From assembly GCA_005656395.1 (NCBI GenBank), contig SRSI01000009.1:1674001-1738000 (forward strand): 64,000 bases of DNA. Direction: 5' to 3'. The notes under the pieces were generated by a model, which was given only the letters and a program-made list of their open reading frames with translations, was not told where the DNA came from and did no database searches. Made by a program: the position numbers and the translations under genes. This DNA comes from Strongyloides papillosus (lineage: Eukaryota > Nematoda > Chromadorea > Rhabditida > Strongyloididae). Shown piece by piece: positions 1 through 13,040 of the stretch (positions are counted from its first letter, which is position 1; the number at the start of each line of letters is the position of its first letter).

Positions 1-1
1 T

Positions 2-1075
2 AGCAAAGGATTAACAGATGTGACAAAGAATTACAATAACATTCAGAATTCTATGCATTTAAGTAACAAAACAGACTTAAAAACATTTAGCTGTCATGTT
101 AATAGAAAACGCGCATTCGAAACATCGTTCATTAACGATGACTCTATACCTCGACGAAAACGTATAGAAATTTCTTTTGAAAACGAAGTGACACAGCATG
201 AATCACCAAAAGCAAGGATAAGTAAGACAAAAAGCACAAGTTTTATTCCAACGAGGAAAGCCGCATTTAGTGAATTTACTTCATCATTATCGATAAGTTG
301 TCTCAATGAAGCTCATTCTTCAGAAAATGTATTGAATGAAGAGTTTGTATATTCATTACCTTTAGTTGAAAAACCACAAAAACCATCATCTGCATATGGG
401 AGTATATCTGGAGAAACATTAGTTAATTTGATGTCTACTCTTGGAAATAATTTTCAGGAAAAATATATATTAATTGATTGTAGATACCCATATGAATATG
501 AAGGTGGACATGTTAGTGGAGCGATGAATTTTTATACACCAGAAAATATTGAAAACATGTTTTTTCCAAAGGACGAATATCTAGCAAAATGTATTAAAAG
601 TAAAGTTCCTATTTTTTACTGTGAATTTTCTCAAAAACGTGGACCTGGTATGGCCGATGCTCTCCGTGCTGCTGATAGGATTAGGAATAGATATCCCACT
701 GTTTCGTACAAAGAAATTTATGTTCTTGATCGGGGATACAAAAAATTTTTTACTGAAGACAAATTTCTTAATTATTGTAATCCCGTTTCATACATTCCGA
801 TGTTGCATCCTGATTACAGTAGTGAGCTTGAGAAGTATAAACATATTCACAAATCTAAAACAGGAAAGGATCGAAGAGAAAGGTCAATAAAACTGAGAAC
901 AGTTCGGAGTTCTGGTACTAAACGTGTTCTTCAATTTAACACAGAACGGGAGAAAAAACTTGAGATGTTAATGGCAATTCCATCCGTACCGCCTTCTAAT
1001 GTAAATTCTGATATTTTTAATGAAGATAGTGATTTTTCACAAGGTATTAATTCATTTTGTAGTGATAAATATTAA
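2..1075 (+). CDS. cdc-25: CDC25-type dual-specificity phosphatase, 5' partial
   Basis: The frame is open from base 2 and has no start in the window, so the N-terminus lies upstream; the first in-frame ATG is at 53. About 357 residues are visible. The N-terminal ~120 are polar and probably disordered. A rhodanese-fold CDC25 domain follows: an LIDCRYPYEYEGGH block (about 460-510), the catalytic loop YCEFSQKRGPGM (near 617-652) and a VLDRGYKKFF block. The CX5R loop keeps the catalytic Cys and Arg; the residue before Cys is Tyr, where human CDC25s have His. CDC25 phosphatases remove inhibitory phosphates from cyclin-dependent kinases to drive mitotic entry. The tail is basic (RRERSIKLR). The stop is TAA at 1073-1075. 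Family assignment is secure; which paralogue is not. Confidence 0.9.
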   Translation, partial: SKGLTDVTKNYNNIQNSMHLSNKTDLKTFSCHVNRKRAFETSFINDDSIPRRKRIEISFENEVTQHESPKARISKTKSTSFIPTRKAAFSEFTSSLSISCLNEAHSSENVLNEEFVYSLPLVEKPQKPSSAYGSISGETLVNLMSTLGNNFQEKYILIDCRYPYEYEGGHVSGAMNFYTPENIENMFFPKDEYLAKCIKSKVPIFYCEFSQKRGPGMADALRAADRIRNRYPTVSYKEIYVLDRGYKKFFTEDKFLNYCNPVSYIPMLHPDYSSELEKYKHIHKSKTGKDRRERSIKLRTVRSSGTKRVLQFNTEREKKLEMLMAIPSVPPSNVNSDIFNEDSDFSQGINSFCSDKY

Positions 1076-1963
1076 ACAATTCTTTCATACTATGTCGTTT
1101 ACTAAAGGTAGTAAAACCATATGAAAATATATATTGTATCTTTACATAAAATAATTAAAAAAAAGTATTTTTTTAATGCATATTTTTATTGAAATCATAT
1201 AGTATATTCTATTTAAAATGTATGGTATAATAAATTAAAAACCATTTTTTTCTTAATATTTTGTTAGAAAATATGATTAAAAAATGTTTTTTTAATGTAT
1301 AAAACAATATAGAAGATTTAAGGAAATTTTTACGATATACTTTATAGATATTTCTTTAATGTTAAATATTTTACAATTTATCATTGAAATGTGTAAATTT
1401 AATGTTATTTGATAATAATTTTTACATGCATAAAACTTTTTATAAATTATAAACTTTTTCTAAGCCCATTTTAAATTTTGAATTTTTATAATAAACAACT
1501 TTAAGCAATATAGCAATACTAAATTAAATTACATTTTTTTATTTTTAATAATTTTAAAAAGAATGGGAAAACAATTATAAAATTATTATCTTTAAAATTT
1601 AAATGAAATTTCAGAAATATCTATTAAATTATTGTTCCAAATAAAAATTATTTTTTTCATTTCTGACCATCTAAGATGAAGAATATTCATTTGTTTTCTT
1701 CTTTAAATTTATTAAAAATCGAGATTAAAATTTACTAATGCGTTGTATTAAAATTTGTTATTTAATGTATATGGATATTATATAAAAATGGAGTATACAA
1801 TATCAATTAAGATTTACTATATACAATAGTATGACACATGGGAAGATGTTGTAAAATATTACATTGAGAAATAAGTTCTTTTTTACCCGGATTCACTCAG
1901 AGAAATAAATTTTTTTGAGTCACCGATACAAAATTTTGGATGGTTAACTTAATGATGACATTT
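1076..1963. other. Intergenic, convergent 3' ends
   Basis: AT-rich spacer between the CDC25 gene (+) and the peptidase gene (-). It holds only short homopolymer-rich sequence and presumably the 3' UTRs of both genes. No coding frame or RNA gene seen. Confidence 0.6.
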
Positions 1964-4405
1964 TTACCATACAGAACACTTTTTATATGGATTCATTGCA
2001 CTGCCAGAGGGACAATTGTATGCTTTTGCAAATTCAGGTCTATTTTGTAGTGGGATTATTGCTCTATATTTTCCTGGAGCATGTGGATCTGTCATAATCA
2101 ATTGAAAGTAGTGTTGAGATCTAACCATGCTACACCAGTTATTAGCATATGCTAGGAAGAATAATTGCTGTGATGAAAAATTTTGTAAACCTGGTAATGC
2201 AGGTTCACTCGATGAACTATTTGATAACCATAATGAATAAGCTTCATATGCTGTTTTAAGACCTGAATTATCTGCTATATTTTCTCCTAATGATAGACGA
2301 CCATTAAGATTTATTCCAACTTCTTCAATTTTTATTGAATCATATTGTTTTACAAAACAATCTGCTTTAGCATAAAATTTGTTAATGGTTTCTAAATCCC
2401 ACCAATTATGGAGGTTGCCTTTTTCATCATACCGACCACCTTGGTCATCAAATGCATGTGAAACTTCATGTCCTATAACAGCTCCTACCATTCCATAAGT
2501 AATGTAATTTGGAACACCAGGTGTTAAAAATGGAAATTGCATAATTCCTGCTGGAAAAATCATCTCATTTAAATTTGGTGCATAAAAAGCATCAACTTGA
2601 GCTGGTCCTTGATACCATAATGATCTATCTACAGGTTTTTTTAATCTTTTTAACTCATCAAAATTTCTTTTGTTTTTAATTCTAATGGTTAATTGTAAAA
2701 TAGGTTCTCTATCAGATGGTATTTTATCACCCCAGTATTGTTGCATCCATGTATCATTAAATAATGTTTCAGGATAGCCTATTTTATATTCAATATTTTC
2801 AGCTTTATTTATAGCTCTTTCTTTAGTTTTTGAATCCATCCAATCTGCATTAAGAAGTTCTCTGTAAAATGATTCTTTTAAATATCCAGTTAATTCATTC
2901 ATTTTATCCATAGCATAATCACGAGCAAAAAATTGTTCTACAAACATTTTTCCCAATGGCATATCTAAAACTTGTGATGTATATGATACACATTCATCCC
3001 ATCTTTCAGTAGGAATCATTGTAGTCATTTCAGTTTGGTTTTTTCTAAAAATATAAAATGGTTCACGATCGTTAATTGATAAAAATGCTTTGTATGCATG
3101 GATGAAACGAAAACCAAGGTAATTTGCAATTACTCTTTTAGGAGTATTAGTCATAACAAATTGAATTCCTTTTAAATATGATACTTCTCTAATAATCAAT
3201 GTTTCATTTGGTGTAATATCATATATTCCTGTAAAAACTCGTTTTATGTAATCTCCCATTTTAATATTAGGATACATTTGTTCAATTTGCCATAATTGAA
3301 ATCTATTATTTGCTCTTTGTGGTTCACGCCTTGTCATTTCATCAACCGAAAAATTGACAAGTTGCATTTCAAACTCAAGAACTTCTTTCATATCTTTTTC
3401 AGCTTTTTCTCGTGTAGCACCCATATTCATTGCTACTTGAATTAAAAGTTCTGTGTAATTAGCTAGCATACCTGGGTGTCCAGGAATATATGGCCATCGA
3501 ACACCCATTCCCCATTTTGGTTGATCAATTTCAATAACGTGAATATCACTATCTTTAGGATCTTGACTTACAGTAATTTCAATTATAGCAGCGTTTAAAC
3601 CTGTTTTATTTAATACATCACCTAATTGATACTCCCAAGTATGTGGCCATTCTTCCCATGAATCTTCTAAAACTGGCCATCCACCAATTTCATTTAATAC
3701 TTTTATAAAACTATTTTTACTATTCTTTGTCATTGATAATTCATCATTACATTTCATATAAAATTTTTTAGTTAATCTATCCCAACTTTTATCTGTTGGT
3801 TTAATTGGTTCTTCAAGCATTCTTTTTAGTTGTCTTTGTAATTTACTTTGTACATCAAATATTGTATGACGAATTGGTTTATTAAGTGGTAACTCCTGAT
3901 TTAAATGATAATTTCCGCATGCAAATTCATAGAAATCATCACAAGGATCAATTTTTGGATTTAGATTAGATGAAAGAAATGCAGCTATTGAAACACAATC
4001 TTTTGATGTACAAACAGCTTTATTATGATGAACAGCTGTAATATCAAATGACATATTTTGTTTAAAAAGTTGATTTGATGTGGTCCAAGGATTGAAACCT
4101 AAAATATTAAATAAAAATTTTAATTTTTATTCTTACCATCAGTAAAAAGTCGATATCCATGTAGTAAAACAAGCCAAAATAATGAAACAGATAATAATAA
4201 AAGAACCAAAAGAAAACATGATATAAGCAAAAAACATTCACATCTTGTTAAAAAGCCAAAACAGCAATACCTAAAAATTACAGAATTATATATGTTTTAT
4301 TAATATAGCTAATAAATTATACAATAAATTTTTTTTAAATAACCTTTTTTTGGATCTGATTTCATAATCAGTAGTATGTTTCCAAATAGCATCGGTTGCT
4401 TTCAT
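1964..4405 (-). CDS. Neprilysin-family (M13) zinc metallopeptidase
   Basis: Three exons, 4405-4344, 4270-4137 and 4098-1964, join to 776 residues, normal for the family. Exon 1 starts at the ATG at 4405 and encodes a short cytoplasmic tail. Exon 2 carries the single membrane anchor (about residues 34-57, very Leu/Phe-rich), so this is a type II ectoenzyme. Exon 3 begins the Cys-rich ectodomain (DPCDDFYEFACGNY). Zinc site: GHEVSHAFDDQG near residue 608 (HExxH) and GENIADNSG near 669 (third ligand Glu and the ExxxD Asp). The substrate-binding VDAFYAP block and the terminal CSVW (family CxxW) are present. M13 enzymes cut small extracellular peptides, including neuropeptides; nematodes have many paralogues, so the substrate cannot be named. 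All catalytic residues are intact. Confidence 0.93.
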
Positions 4406-6535
4406 TTTTTCTTCTATTGATAAGTGAAATAATACTGATACTTTTTATAGTTTATCACTTATTAAAATGAATATTGATATATGTATATATATAATTAATG
4501 TGTTTTTATTTAAAGTAACATTTTAAATTTATGTTATTTGTTATCTTGATAATATCGTAATAGATTTTTTTTTCTATTGAATAAATTTACAATATATAGG
4601 AAAGTTTCTGAATTTTATACAAATATAAACGTATCTAAAATATTTTGATAAAGATATACAACTTCAAGAATTCATAAGAGGTAGTATTGAGATAAGTGGA
4701 ATTGATGGTAGTAAATATAAGTATTTTTATTAATAAATGTTGTATTTAAGTATAAAGTGTTCATTTAATAATAATTTATCTCTTAAAAATATGTTAAATT
4801 GTATTTGCACATCTACATAAAAGATGTATCAAGTTACAAATTTAATAAATAATATCAACATAAAAAATATTTTTTAAAATAAAAAAATTTCTTAGTCTAT
4901 TTTTTGAAAAACTTCAGCTTAGATGCTATAATAAATTTTAGAATAATTGTAATTTATAGTTATGATAAATATAAAACTTATTATAAATATTGTTGTATAC
5001 ATCAACAAATGTAATTAAAGAAGATTGTTCAAAAATAAAATAGTATAGTAAAATTTTAATATATCTATAAAAATTTGAAGTGTTAGTAGTAAAAATACAA
5101 AATAGTTTTAAAAAAATTTTCGTCTGGATATTAAAATAAAATAATCAATCTTACTTATGCTAAATATCGCTATTTTGTAATTTTTACATTTTGCATTATT
5201 TTAAGAAGTAGTATTCTCTTGTGAATAATTATAAAAGTTCTTATGTATTCTAAGTTTTGCATATTTATACTGATGCAAGGATATGCCATTAAAGTAATGT
5301 TCATTTTTGGAAATATTTTTATTAATGCTTTTTGAAGTTTTGTTGCTTGTAGGAATTTAAAAATAATAAAGAAATAGAATTATGTGACTAAAAAAAATGA
5401 AATTTGAAAGAAAAGACAAACGGAAAACTATGATTACTGAAGTTCAAAAAAATTTTTTATTTTTGAAGCAGGAAGCATTTTAAAAAAGAGACAACTTTGT
5501 GAAAATAAATATTTTTTGCTTAAGTAATAAAAGCTTATTTGTTTCGATCACTATAAATAAAGAAAAATTGGATATAGAAACAAATTTAATGCTTTTTTAT
5601 ATGTTAAAAAAATTTTCCTAATCAAATTATATATAAAATATTAAGTTTATAAATTGAATAATACATGGTAGATATGAGGAGCTTTTAAAATAAAGAAAGC
5701 AAATAATATAATATATCAATAAAATTAATAAATAAAAGTAAATATTTTCTTTAATATTTATATATTTAATTAAGATTACATGATAATAAAGTAAGAAATG
5801 ATATGCCTCATCTATGAGAAATCTTTAACTGACAGAGTAGTAAGAATAAATTTGTCAAAATAGTCAAATATTAATTACAATTGACATTGAGTCTATTATA
5901 AAGCAGTATGTGTATTTTTAAAATAATATATCTTAAAAATCAAAATTTAGAATCTTGTTAAATGTTTCATCTCATTGTGCCATTTTGTTTTTTTACACTG
6001 ACAAAACATAACTTTATAATGTGTATAAAGCATACAATTTAGTTACTTTTAAAATAATATATAAATTTTGATAAATGTTAAAACAAAAGTATACAAATTT
6101 ACAAAATATCAATTGAAAGTATATTAACTATAAATATATCAAGTATAAGTATAATTAAATTAGCAAAATCATTGTAATAATATTCTTTGAACATCTATTT
6201 ATATTATAAAAAATAATATAAATAAATAGTATTTTATAAAAATATATAATACATTTAAACATATAGATGAATAAAATTTCTTCAAATATTATTTTTAAAA
6301 AATTTTAATTACATTTATGTAAAATCATTTTCGCCAGATCTTATTAATTAGTATTGTTAATATTATATAATAATATAGATTAATTATAATATACATAAAA
6401 TAAATTATTGTTAGCCTGTTAATTTTATATAAATACCACATGTGCAAATCTATTTGTTTGTATGAAATGGAAAAAATCTCAATTTAATGTTTTATTTTAT
6501 TAATTTTAAAACACAGAATTTATTATAAATGTATT
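4406..6535. other. AT-rich intergenic spacer
   Basis: About 2.1 kb upstream of the peptidase gene, dominated by A/T runs. No frame with protein-like composition, no RNA gene and no clear repeat family recognised. It presumably contains the peptidase promoter. Confidence 0.5.
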
Positions 6536-6981
6536 TTAAACGTACCCTTTTTTTTTCTTTTTTTTATACGGCAATAATAATCCTGTTGATGTTGTGGTTG
6601 AAGCACTTACGCTTCCATTATTTTTTTTATTGTTTGAATGTTTTGGTGTTCTAATGTTTTCATTGTCATTCAAATTTGATTGCTTAGAAATTGAATAATT
6701 TGCTAACTCTGGGCTTCCATTTGACATCTAAAAGACATAAAAAATAATTAAATAAATAAAATAAATATTGAAAGATTTTTTATTAAGTTACTTACATAAC
6801 TGTTTGATGATTTAATTTTCTTTGGTATATTTAAATTTGTAACAAAAATTGGTGTGGCATAATAAGATTCATCTGTCTGACAATAATCATTGTTTTCCTT
6901 ACAATTTTCTTCACAATTGTCAACTGATAAAGTGACGTTTGGCGATTTTGCCCAATCAGAAGCATAAATCTTTTCTGACAT
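6536..6981 (-). CDS. Small unrecognised protein, two exons
   Basis: Exons 6981-6796 and 6727-6536 are joined by a strong donor (GTAAGT) and a TCTTTTAG acceptor, phase 0, giving 125 residues from the ATG at 6981. I do not recognise the protein. The N-terminal half is acidic with three Cys (ENCEENCKENNDYCQ region). The second half is Ser/Asn/Thr-rich and ends in a polybasic stretch of six Lys before GYV. There is no signal peptide or membrane segment. The consensus donor and the frame kept across the intron support a real gene. The polybasic tail could bind nucleic acid or acidic membrane, but that is a guess. Confidence 0.55.
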
Positions 6982-9059
6982 ATGATTTTTTTTCTTTAAT
7001 AATATTATTTTTAAAATTTAATAAACAATAGAATACATCACTAATAGTAGGTAATTTTTTTAATTTATATTACTGAGATATTTGATATTATGTTAATCTT
7101 GATTAAGTAACTTTGATGTGATCGATATGATACAAATTAGTATATAATTGTTATCTGATAATATCTTTAGAGAATGTGAATAAAAAAATTCAATGGAAAC
7201 AATGTTGTATTGTAATTTCTAAAATGTTTTTAAAATAAATTTAATGATAATTTTATTAAAAATTTTATTTTAAATATTCTTGTTAATTAAAACATATATA
7301 CTTGCTCGATATGACATAATAAATAACTTTAATAACGCATATTAAATTTCAAAAGTTTAATAATATTTTTCTTAACAATAAAAATATATTTTATAACAGT
7401 TTATACATAAACGAATGTTTTAACTGTAACTGAAAATGTAAAATATTAATTATTGTTAGATGATGATATAACAAATGAAGCTGTTAATGAACAATTGAAG
7501 TTATATAACTTGTGATAGTATTAGTTAAAGTATAATCACGTTGATTAAATAAAAACGATATAATAATTTTAAGAATAAAGTAAATGCTATTTATTAATAA
7601 ATAATATAAGTATAAATTTATTTTGACTCTTTTTAGATAAAAAAATTTCTTCAAATTTTGTGTATATGTAAAATCACTATACAATCTATAAAATAAATAT
7701 TTTTTTTGTAAATCAACTAAACAATACCGAAATAATTATAACACAAGTTTCATCAAGTGTAATCGAATAAAAATTCAAGATTTTGTTTTATTCTAATTAA
7801 CATTAAACTAGTTTGATAAAAAAAACATTTTATAAATTTTAATGTAAAAATAAAAATCAAGATAGTTTTAGAATTTTACTACTATATAAAAAATGAATAC
7901 GATTTATATAGGAATTTATTTTAAAAGAAAAGAAGTGCTTCCTTATAACAATTTTAGAAATAGCTTTTATTGTTAATTTTCTTCTTTTATCTATAATGAA
8001 CTTTCAAACAATTTAATTCTTAAAATGATTAAAGAAACACTTGAAAGAAAATAGATTACAAAAGGTTTGTTAAACAACAATACACATTCTACTTTTTAAA
8101 GTTAAGGTCGATGAATACCAGAAGACATCAAATATAGATGAATCATTAACTTAATGATAAATCTTATAATCTGTTGATGAGTAAAAATGTTAAGAAATTA
8201 AGAGTAACAAAAGTTATATACATATGATATAGTTAATTTAAATGATACACGAAACCATTTATGGTGATTTAATATGAAATTCTAAATACAAACAAATTAT
8301 AAAAACATTGTAAATAGTTTTAAAGTATATTGACTAAATAATGTATTTATGTATCTTTTAAAATTATCTAAATAAAGAAGAATAGTACAAAAAAAATTTC
8401 CTGGAAATAGAAAATATAAAAATTACTTATAAACATATATTAGAATAAACGATTAGATCTAATAACAGTAACTAAATAATTTTAATTTATTATTAGTTGG
8501 ATAAAAAAATTTATTTCTAATTTGCCTATTTATATATTTTTATTTTAATATTTATATGAGAAACTATTTTAACATATTACAATGTACCATTTCTTTTCAA
8601 TAAATATTTTATATTTATATTATTTTCTTTCCCACTAATTTTATTATCCTTACAATCATCTTTGTCACTTAATCCATTTTTAAAGTTTCTCACTTTAACT
8701 ATTTAACAAAATAAATAAAGCTGTTCTTCATTCATTCTTGATTGTCTATATAGCATAAAGAAAATGAGACGTGAACAATGAAATTTTATATAACCACAAA
8801 AAGATTATTTTATATTTACTGTTACAAGATTATACGTTAATCAAGTGATTAGATGAGAGTTCTTTTTAATATAACAATATACTTATAATAATTAATTATA
8901 AGTAGTTTTGCGTGAATTAAATTATTATTCATTTAATAAGTGTATAAATATTAATTTGTTTGAAATAGTATATCAATGTTAATATTGTATATACAAGCTA
9001 AAAATTGTTTATTAAAACGAATACATTTAAACAAGTTACAATATTAGATGCATAAATTT
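6982..9059. other. AT-rich intergenic spacer
   Basis: Roughly 2.1 kb between the small gene and the first acid phosphatase. Short open frames such as 7484-7684 (-) consist mainly of AT-driven Ile/Tyr/Leu/Asn and look non-coding. No RNA gene recognised. Confidence 0.5.
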
Positions 9060-10281
9060 TTATAATTGACAAAATTCTTTAAAACTACTTAATGCACTTT
9101 CACCTTTTTTTTCAACAATCTTCATTCTATATTTTTCCGATCTCTCTATAAATCTGTCCAAAGTACACATATTATTAATTCCAACACAATCACTGATTAA
9201 TTCTGTAACATCTCTAAATGGTTTATCTGCGTTATCTGAATACTGTAAACTTATAAAATAATTATCATTATCATCAGTCCATAATTCGAATGATAAAACA
9301 GCTGAATAATCGGGTTGTCTTAAGCCTAGTAGTTTTTGCTTTGCTCCAAGTGTTCTCAACAGTGATGATAAAGTAGAATCGTGTGCTGAATAAACATAAT
9401 ATTTTTTTCTTTCAGAAATATTATTTTCATAATCATTAATACTTTGTAACATATTTTTAATTATATCATTTAATAAACTTCCTCCAAAATATTTTATAAG
9501 TTCTACATTTTCCTCAACACCAATTAAACCTTCTCCAAAAGTATAATCCCATACTGTTCCACTCAAATTTCTAATATCTTCGTATAGTCCTTTTGTAATC
9601 CATGCTGGTAATGAAAAATTATTGTAATTTTGAACATGAATAACATCAAAAAAATCTCTAATACTTTTATCGTTCATTTGTTTTAATCCGGAGAATTTTT
9701 CAATTTTATCTATTATATGTTGTTTAGACGATAAATATTGTTGATATTCTTTTCGTTCTAACTGTTTCTTGAACTCATTTTCTTTATTTTTACAGGATAC
9801 ATTTACATTAAGTAACTAAAAATAATAATTTTACTATATTAATCTAACATACGTAATCTTCATTAAATGGAACAGTATGGACTGGAACTGTATTTAAATG
9901 TTCAAATCCAAACCTAGACAAAAAATTATTTTCAATGGTATTATTTATGTAAAAACCAAATAAATTATAGTATGCTGAAGTCAAAGTTCTATCGACATCT
10001 GAACTTCTTACAGTTATTTCATTGACATTGTAAGAACTATTTACTAATGAATATTTATAAATGTAACGGTGGTTCAATTTAAGACCTTGTTTAAAACTTT
10101 GTTCCATTCCCAATGGTAGTAACTGTCCTAATGGAACTGGCCAAATTGATGAATCGTAAATGTCGTTTGGGTATGAATGTATAGGTGTTCTAGATCCATG
10201 TCGAAAAATTGTTTGAGCAAGTAAAAGTTCTTTCGGAAAAACGTATTTTATACATAATATAAAAAATATAAAGAGTTTCAT
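9060..10281 (-). CDS. Secreted histidine acid phosphatase, copy 1
   Basis: Exons 10281-9853 and 9815-9060 give 394 residues (phase 0 intron of 37 bp after VHTVPFNEDY). A hydrophobic signal peptide spans about residues 1-16. The nucleophile motif RHGSRTP lies at residues 27-33 and the proton-donor His-Asp in VYSAHDSTLSS near 284, so both halves of the branch-2 histidine phosphatase site are present. A further SSDVDR motif around 118 fits the phosphate pocket. Family members hydrolyse phosphomonoesters at acid pH, in lysosomes or outside the cell. Several NxS/T sites suggest glycosylation. It is a tandem paralogue of the gene at 10800-11987, with the intron at the equivalent position. Confidence 0.9.
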
Positions 10282-10799
10282 ATTAAAGTTCTATATAAAA
10301 TTGAATATCTATTACTTGATTAAATATTAATATATAGCTAGTTTGGTTTATCAATTCTGTAAAAAATGTATTTATTTAAGGTAGTTCACGATAGCATAAA
10401 TAAAATGTATCAATAAAATTTTATATTTTTGTGAATAATTTATAGATAGAAAAGAGTGATAATGCTAAATGTTTTGCATGTCTTTAACTCTAAGGTATAA
10501 AAGTGAGATATTGCTAAATATAAAAATGCGCAATATGAGAATTAACTGAATATTCTTGTTAAAATTAGTTAAATATAATGATTTCAATAGATTATCCATC
10601 AGATAATAAAATTTAATATTGCATAAAACATTTATTTTAATGATGAATAAATCACTTATTTAGTATATAAACATGTTTGTAATATTTTTAAATTTCTCAT
10701 TAATTTACATTTATACACTTTTATAATATTAATTGTTTATATAAAAATTTAAATTGTTGGTATAATTAATAAAATTTGATAAAACTTAAAATGTTTTAA
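10282..10799. other. Spacer between tandem acid phosphatase genes
   Basis: 518 bp of AT-rich sequence that must hold the promoter of copy 1 and the 3' end of copy 2. No coding frame seen. Confidence 0.5.
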
Positions 10800-11987
10800 T
10801 TAAAGACATTCTGTATCAATGTTTTTAGGCATATATTTATCTGATCTTGTAATAAAAGTATCTAATGGACAATAACTCTCATTATTACATCCAGATACAT
10901 ATTTTGTAATTGTTCTAAATTGACTTTCCGCGTCATCTGAATATACTACCTGAACGAAAAAGTTATTATTATTGTCTTTCCATAATTCAACCATTACAAT
11001 GCTTGCAAAATTTGGTTCACTGTTACCAAGAACACCATCTTTAGCTCCAAGTGTTCTTAAAAATGCTGCGACTGTGGTATCATGAGCAGAAAAGATATTG
11101 TATTTCCTTTGATTTACTCCATTATTTTTTATAGTTTCTCTAGAGTTCTCCATATTTCCGACCATTGTTTTCAAGAGATTTCCACCCTTTAACTTTATAA
11201 GTTGTGTATTCTCAGGTATATCTATTTTTGACTGACCGCCTAGTAAATCCCAAACTGTATTGACAACATCCTCAAGTTCATTATACAAATCATCAGTAAC
11301 CCAACTAGGTAAAGTTAAATTATGGTATTTTTCAATTTTTAAAGAATCGAATAAATCTTTTAAATCTCTTATATCAGTAATTTTTATTCCTGAATCTTCA
11401 GATACTTGTAAGAGTAAAGGAGCTTTACTCGCAGCATATTCAAGAAATTTTACATTTGTCCCAAGTTTTGCCTCTTCTGCTTCTAGCTTGGCACAAGCAA
11501 AATCTGGATTAAGAAGCTATAAACATTTTATATTAGAAAATAATAATTATTTTACATTATCGCTCTCTAATGGTACGGTATGAACAGGTATTGGTGTCCA
11601 ATTTTTTGGCCACTTTGAATTATTTGTTGGATAGGATGTTGTGCTATCACTATATAATCCTGCTAAACTTGAATATGCTGAAGCTAAACATCTATCAACA
11701 TCTGTACTTCTAGCACTAACTTCTGATTTATGATAAGTACTATTTAAAAATCTAAATTGTTCAACGTATCTTTGTTTTATTTTTAATCCTTGTCGAAAAT
11801 GTTGATCCATTCCTAATGGAGAAAGTTCACCCCATGGAACAGGCCAAAAACTTTCAGGATATGGATCATTTGGATAACCGCCAGATGGGGATCTGTCACC
11901 ATGACGCCATAAAGCTTGTATAAGTACCAAGTCTTTTGCACTAATAATTGGTATGATAATAAATAATAGTAAAATAATTTGTTTCAT
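10800..11987 (-). CDS. Secreted histidine acid phosphatase, copy 2
   Basis: Exons 11987-11556 and 11516-10800 give 382 residues, with a 39-bp phase 0 intron after VHTVPLESDN, the same place as in copy 1. Signal peptide about residues 1-17 (Ile/Leu-rich, ending SA). Catalytic motifs: RHGDRSP at 28-34 and SAHDTTVAAFLRTLG near 286; the phosphate-pocket block is RSTDVDR. The continuation between the two long open segments (11289-11516) is in frame and contains paired Cys and a CAKLEAEEAKLG helix. The same class of enzyme as copy 1 but clearly diverged, so the duplication is not very recent. Substrate unknown. Confidence 0.9.
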
Positions 11988-12488
11988 TTTATATTATAAG
12001 TACCAAAACTACTTACAAAAGTATTTTATTTATATAATCAATTTTACCTTATCTAAATTGATAAAAAAAATTTTTATCATCACTTAACATTAATTTTCAA
12101 TTTTTATAATTGTTATACTCAATAGAGTTTTATCAAAAAATCGCAAAAAAATTTCAAAGAATTTAACACAATAATTATCAACCCTTCAATATGACTCAAT
12201 TCAAAAAAATACATTGATTATTAATATTATATAACGTATTTCATTTAATTTTAAATGAAAATCATGTATACCAACATTTTTTTATATGGTAATAATCAAA
12301 TTCTCTTTTGATAATGTCTTCAAAAAGTTGTTTATTTATTGTGTTAAAAATTTGAATATATTTCGATAAGATATGCTTTAATTATTATGGTGTAACAAAT
12401 ATATTCTGGATTTACAACTTTTATTCTTTTTATACAGTGTATTTATAAATATGTACATATGTTAAAAAATATTTTCTTAAAAATTCAC
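11988..12488. other. AT-rich intergenic spacer
   Basis: 501 bp between the coiled-coil gene's 3' end and the second acid phosphatase's start. Nothing beyond AT-rich sequence seen. Confidence 0.5.
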
Positions 12489-13040
12489 TCATTTTATTAA
12501 ATTAGGGTTATTCTTAATTGTAGCAATTTCTTTTTTTAAATATAAAATTTCATTTTTGATCTCATCAATTGCAATTTTGTTATGCTTTTTTTGATTTTCT
12601 AAGTCGATTTCTCTTTCTTCTATTAATGTTCGTTTTTTTAGAATTGCTTCTCGGAGGTGCATTATATAAATTGATAATTGATCTACTTGAAGGTAATTTT
12701 CAGTGAGATCTTTTGCATTTTTTTCTACACGTAGACGGCCTTCTTCTTTATTCCATAAATCGATCCATTTTTGCGTTTCTTTAAGAATCATGTTCATTCC
12801 AGAATTAATCTCATCTATCATTAATTGTTTCCTTTGTACAGCTTCTTGCATTGTCTTTATATTTTCACCAACTTCGCACATTTCTCGAACAACTTCTTCT
12901 TTATTCTTTTTGTATAATTTTAATCTTTGTCGAAGTGATTCTAAACGATTTTGTAATTTTTTTGAATCAACGGCCTGAGGAAATATTTCATTTGTCTCAG
13001 TTTCTGTATATGTTTCTGATACAATAGTTGTTGATATCAT
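12489..13040 (-). CDS. Coiled-coil protein, function unknown
   Basis: A single open frame of 183 residues from the ATG at 13040. The first ~25 residues are Ser/Thr/Glu-rich. From about residue 28 to 178 the protein is almost continuous charged helix with heptad-like Leu/Ile spacing (for example LQNRLESLRQRLKLYKKNKEE and EREIDLENQKKHNKIAIDEI), consistent with a long coiled coil broken near WIDLWNKEEG. There is no signal peptide, membrane segment or catalytic motif. It could be a cytoskeletal, centrosomal or tethering protein. I do not recognise an orthologue. Confidence 0.7.
   Translation of the reverse strand: MISTTIVSETYTETETNEIFPQAVDSKKLQNRLESLRQRLKLYKKNKEEVVREMCEVGENIKTMQEAVQRKQLMIDEINSGMNMILKETQKWIDLWNKEEGRLRVEKNAKDLTENYLQVDQLSIYIMHLREAILKKRTLIEEREIDLENQKKHNKIAIDEIKNEILYLKKEIATIKNNPNLIK

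Noticed and set aside
7484..7684. 66-codon minus-strand ORF
   Set aside because: Composition is AT-driven (Ile, Tyr, Leu, Asn, Phe) with no splice context or recognisable domain; expected by chance in this sequence.
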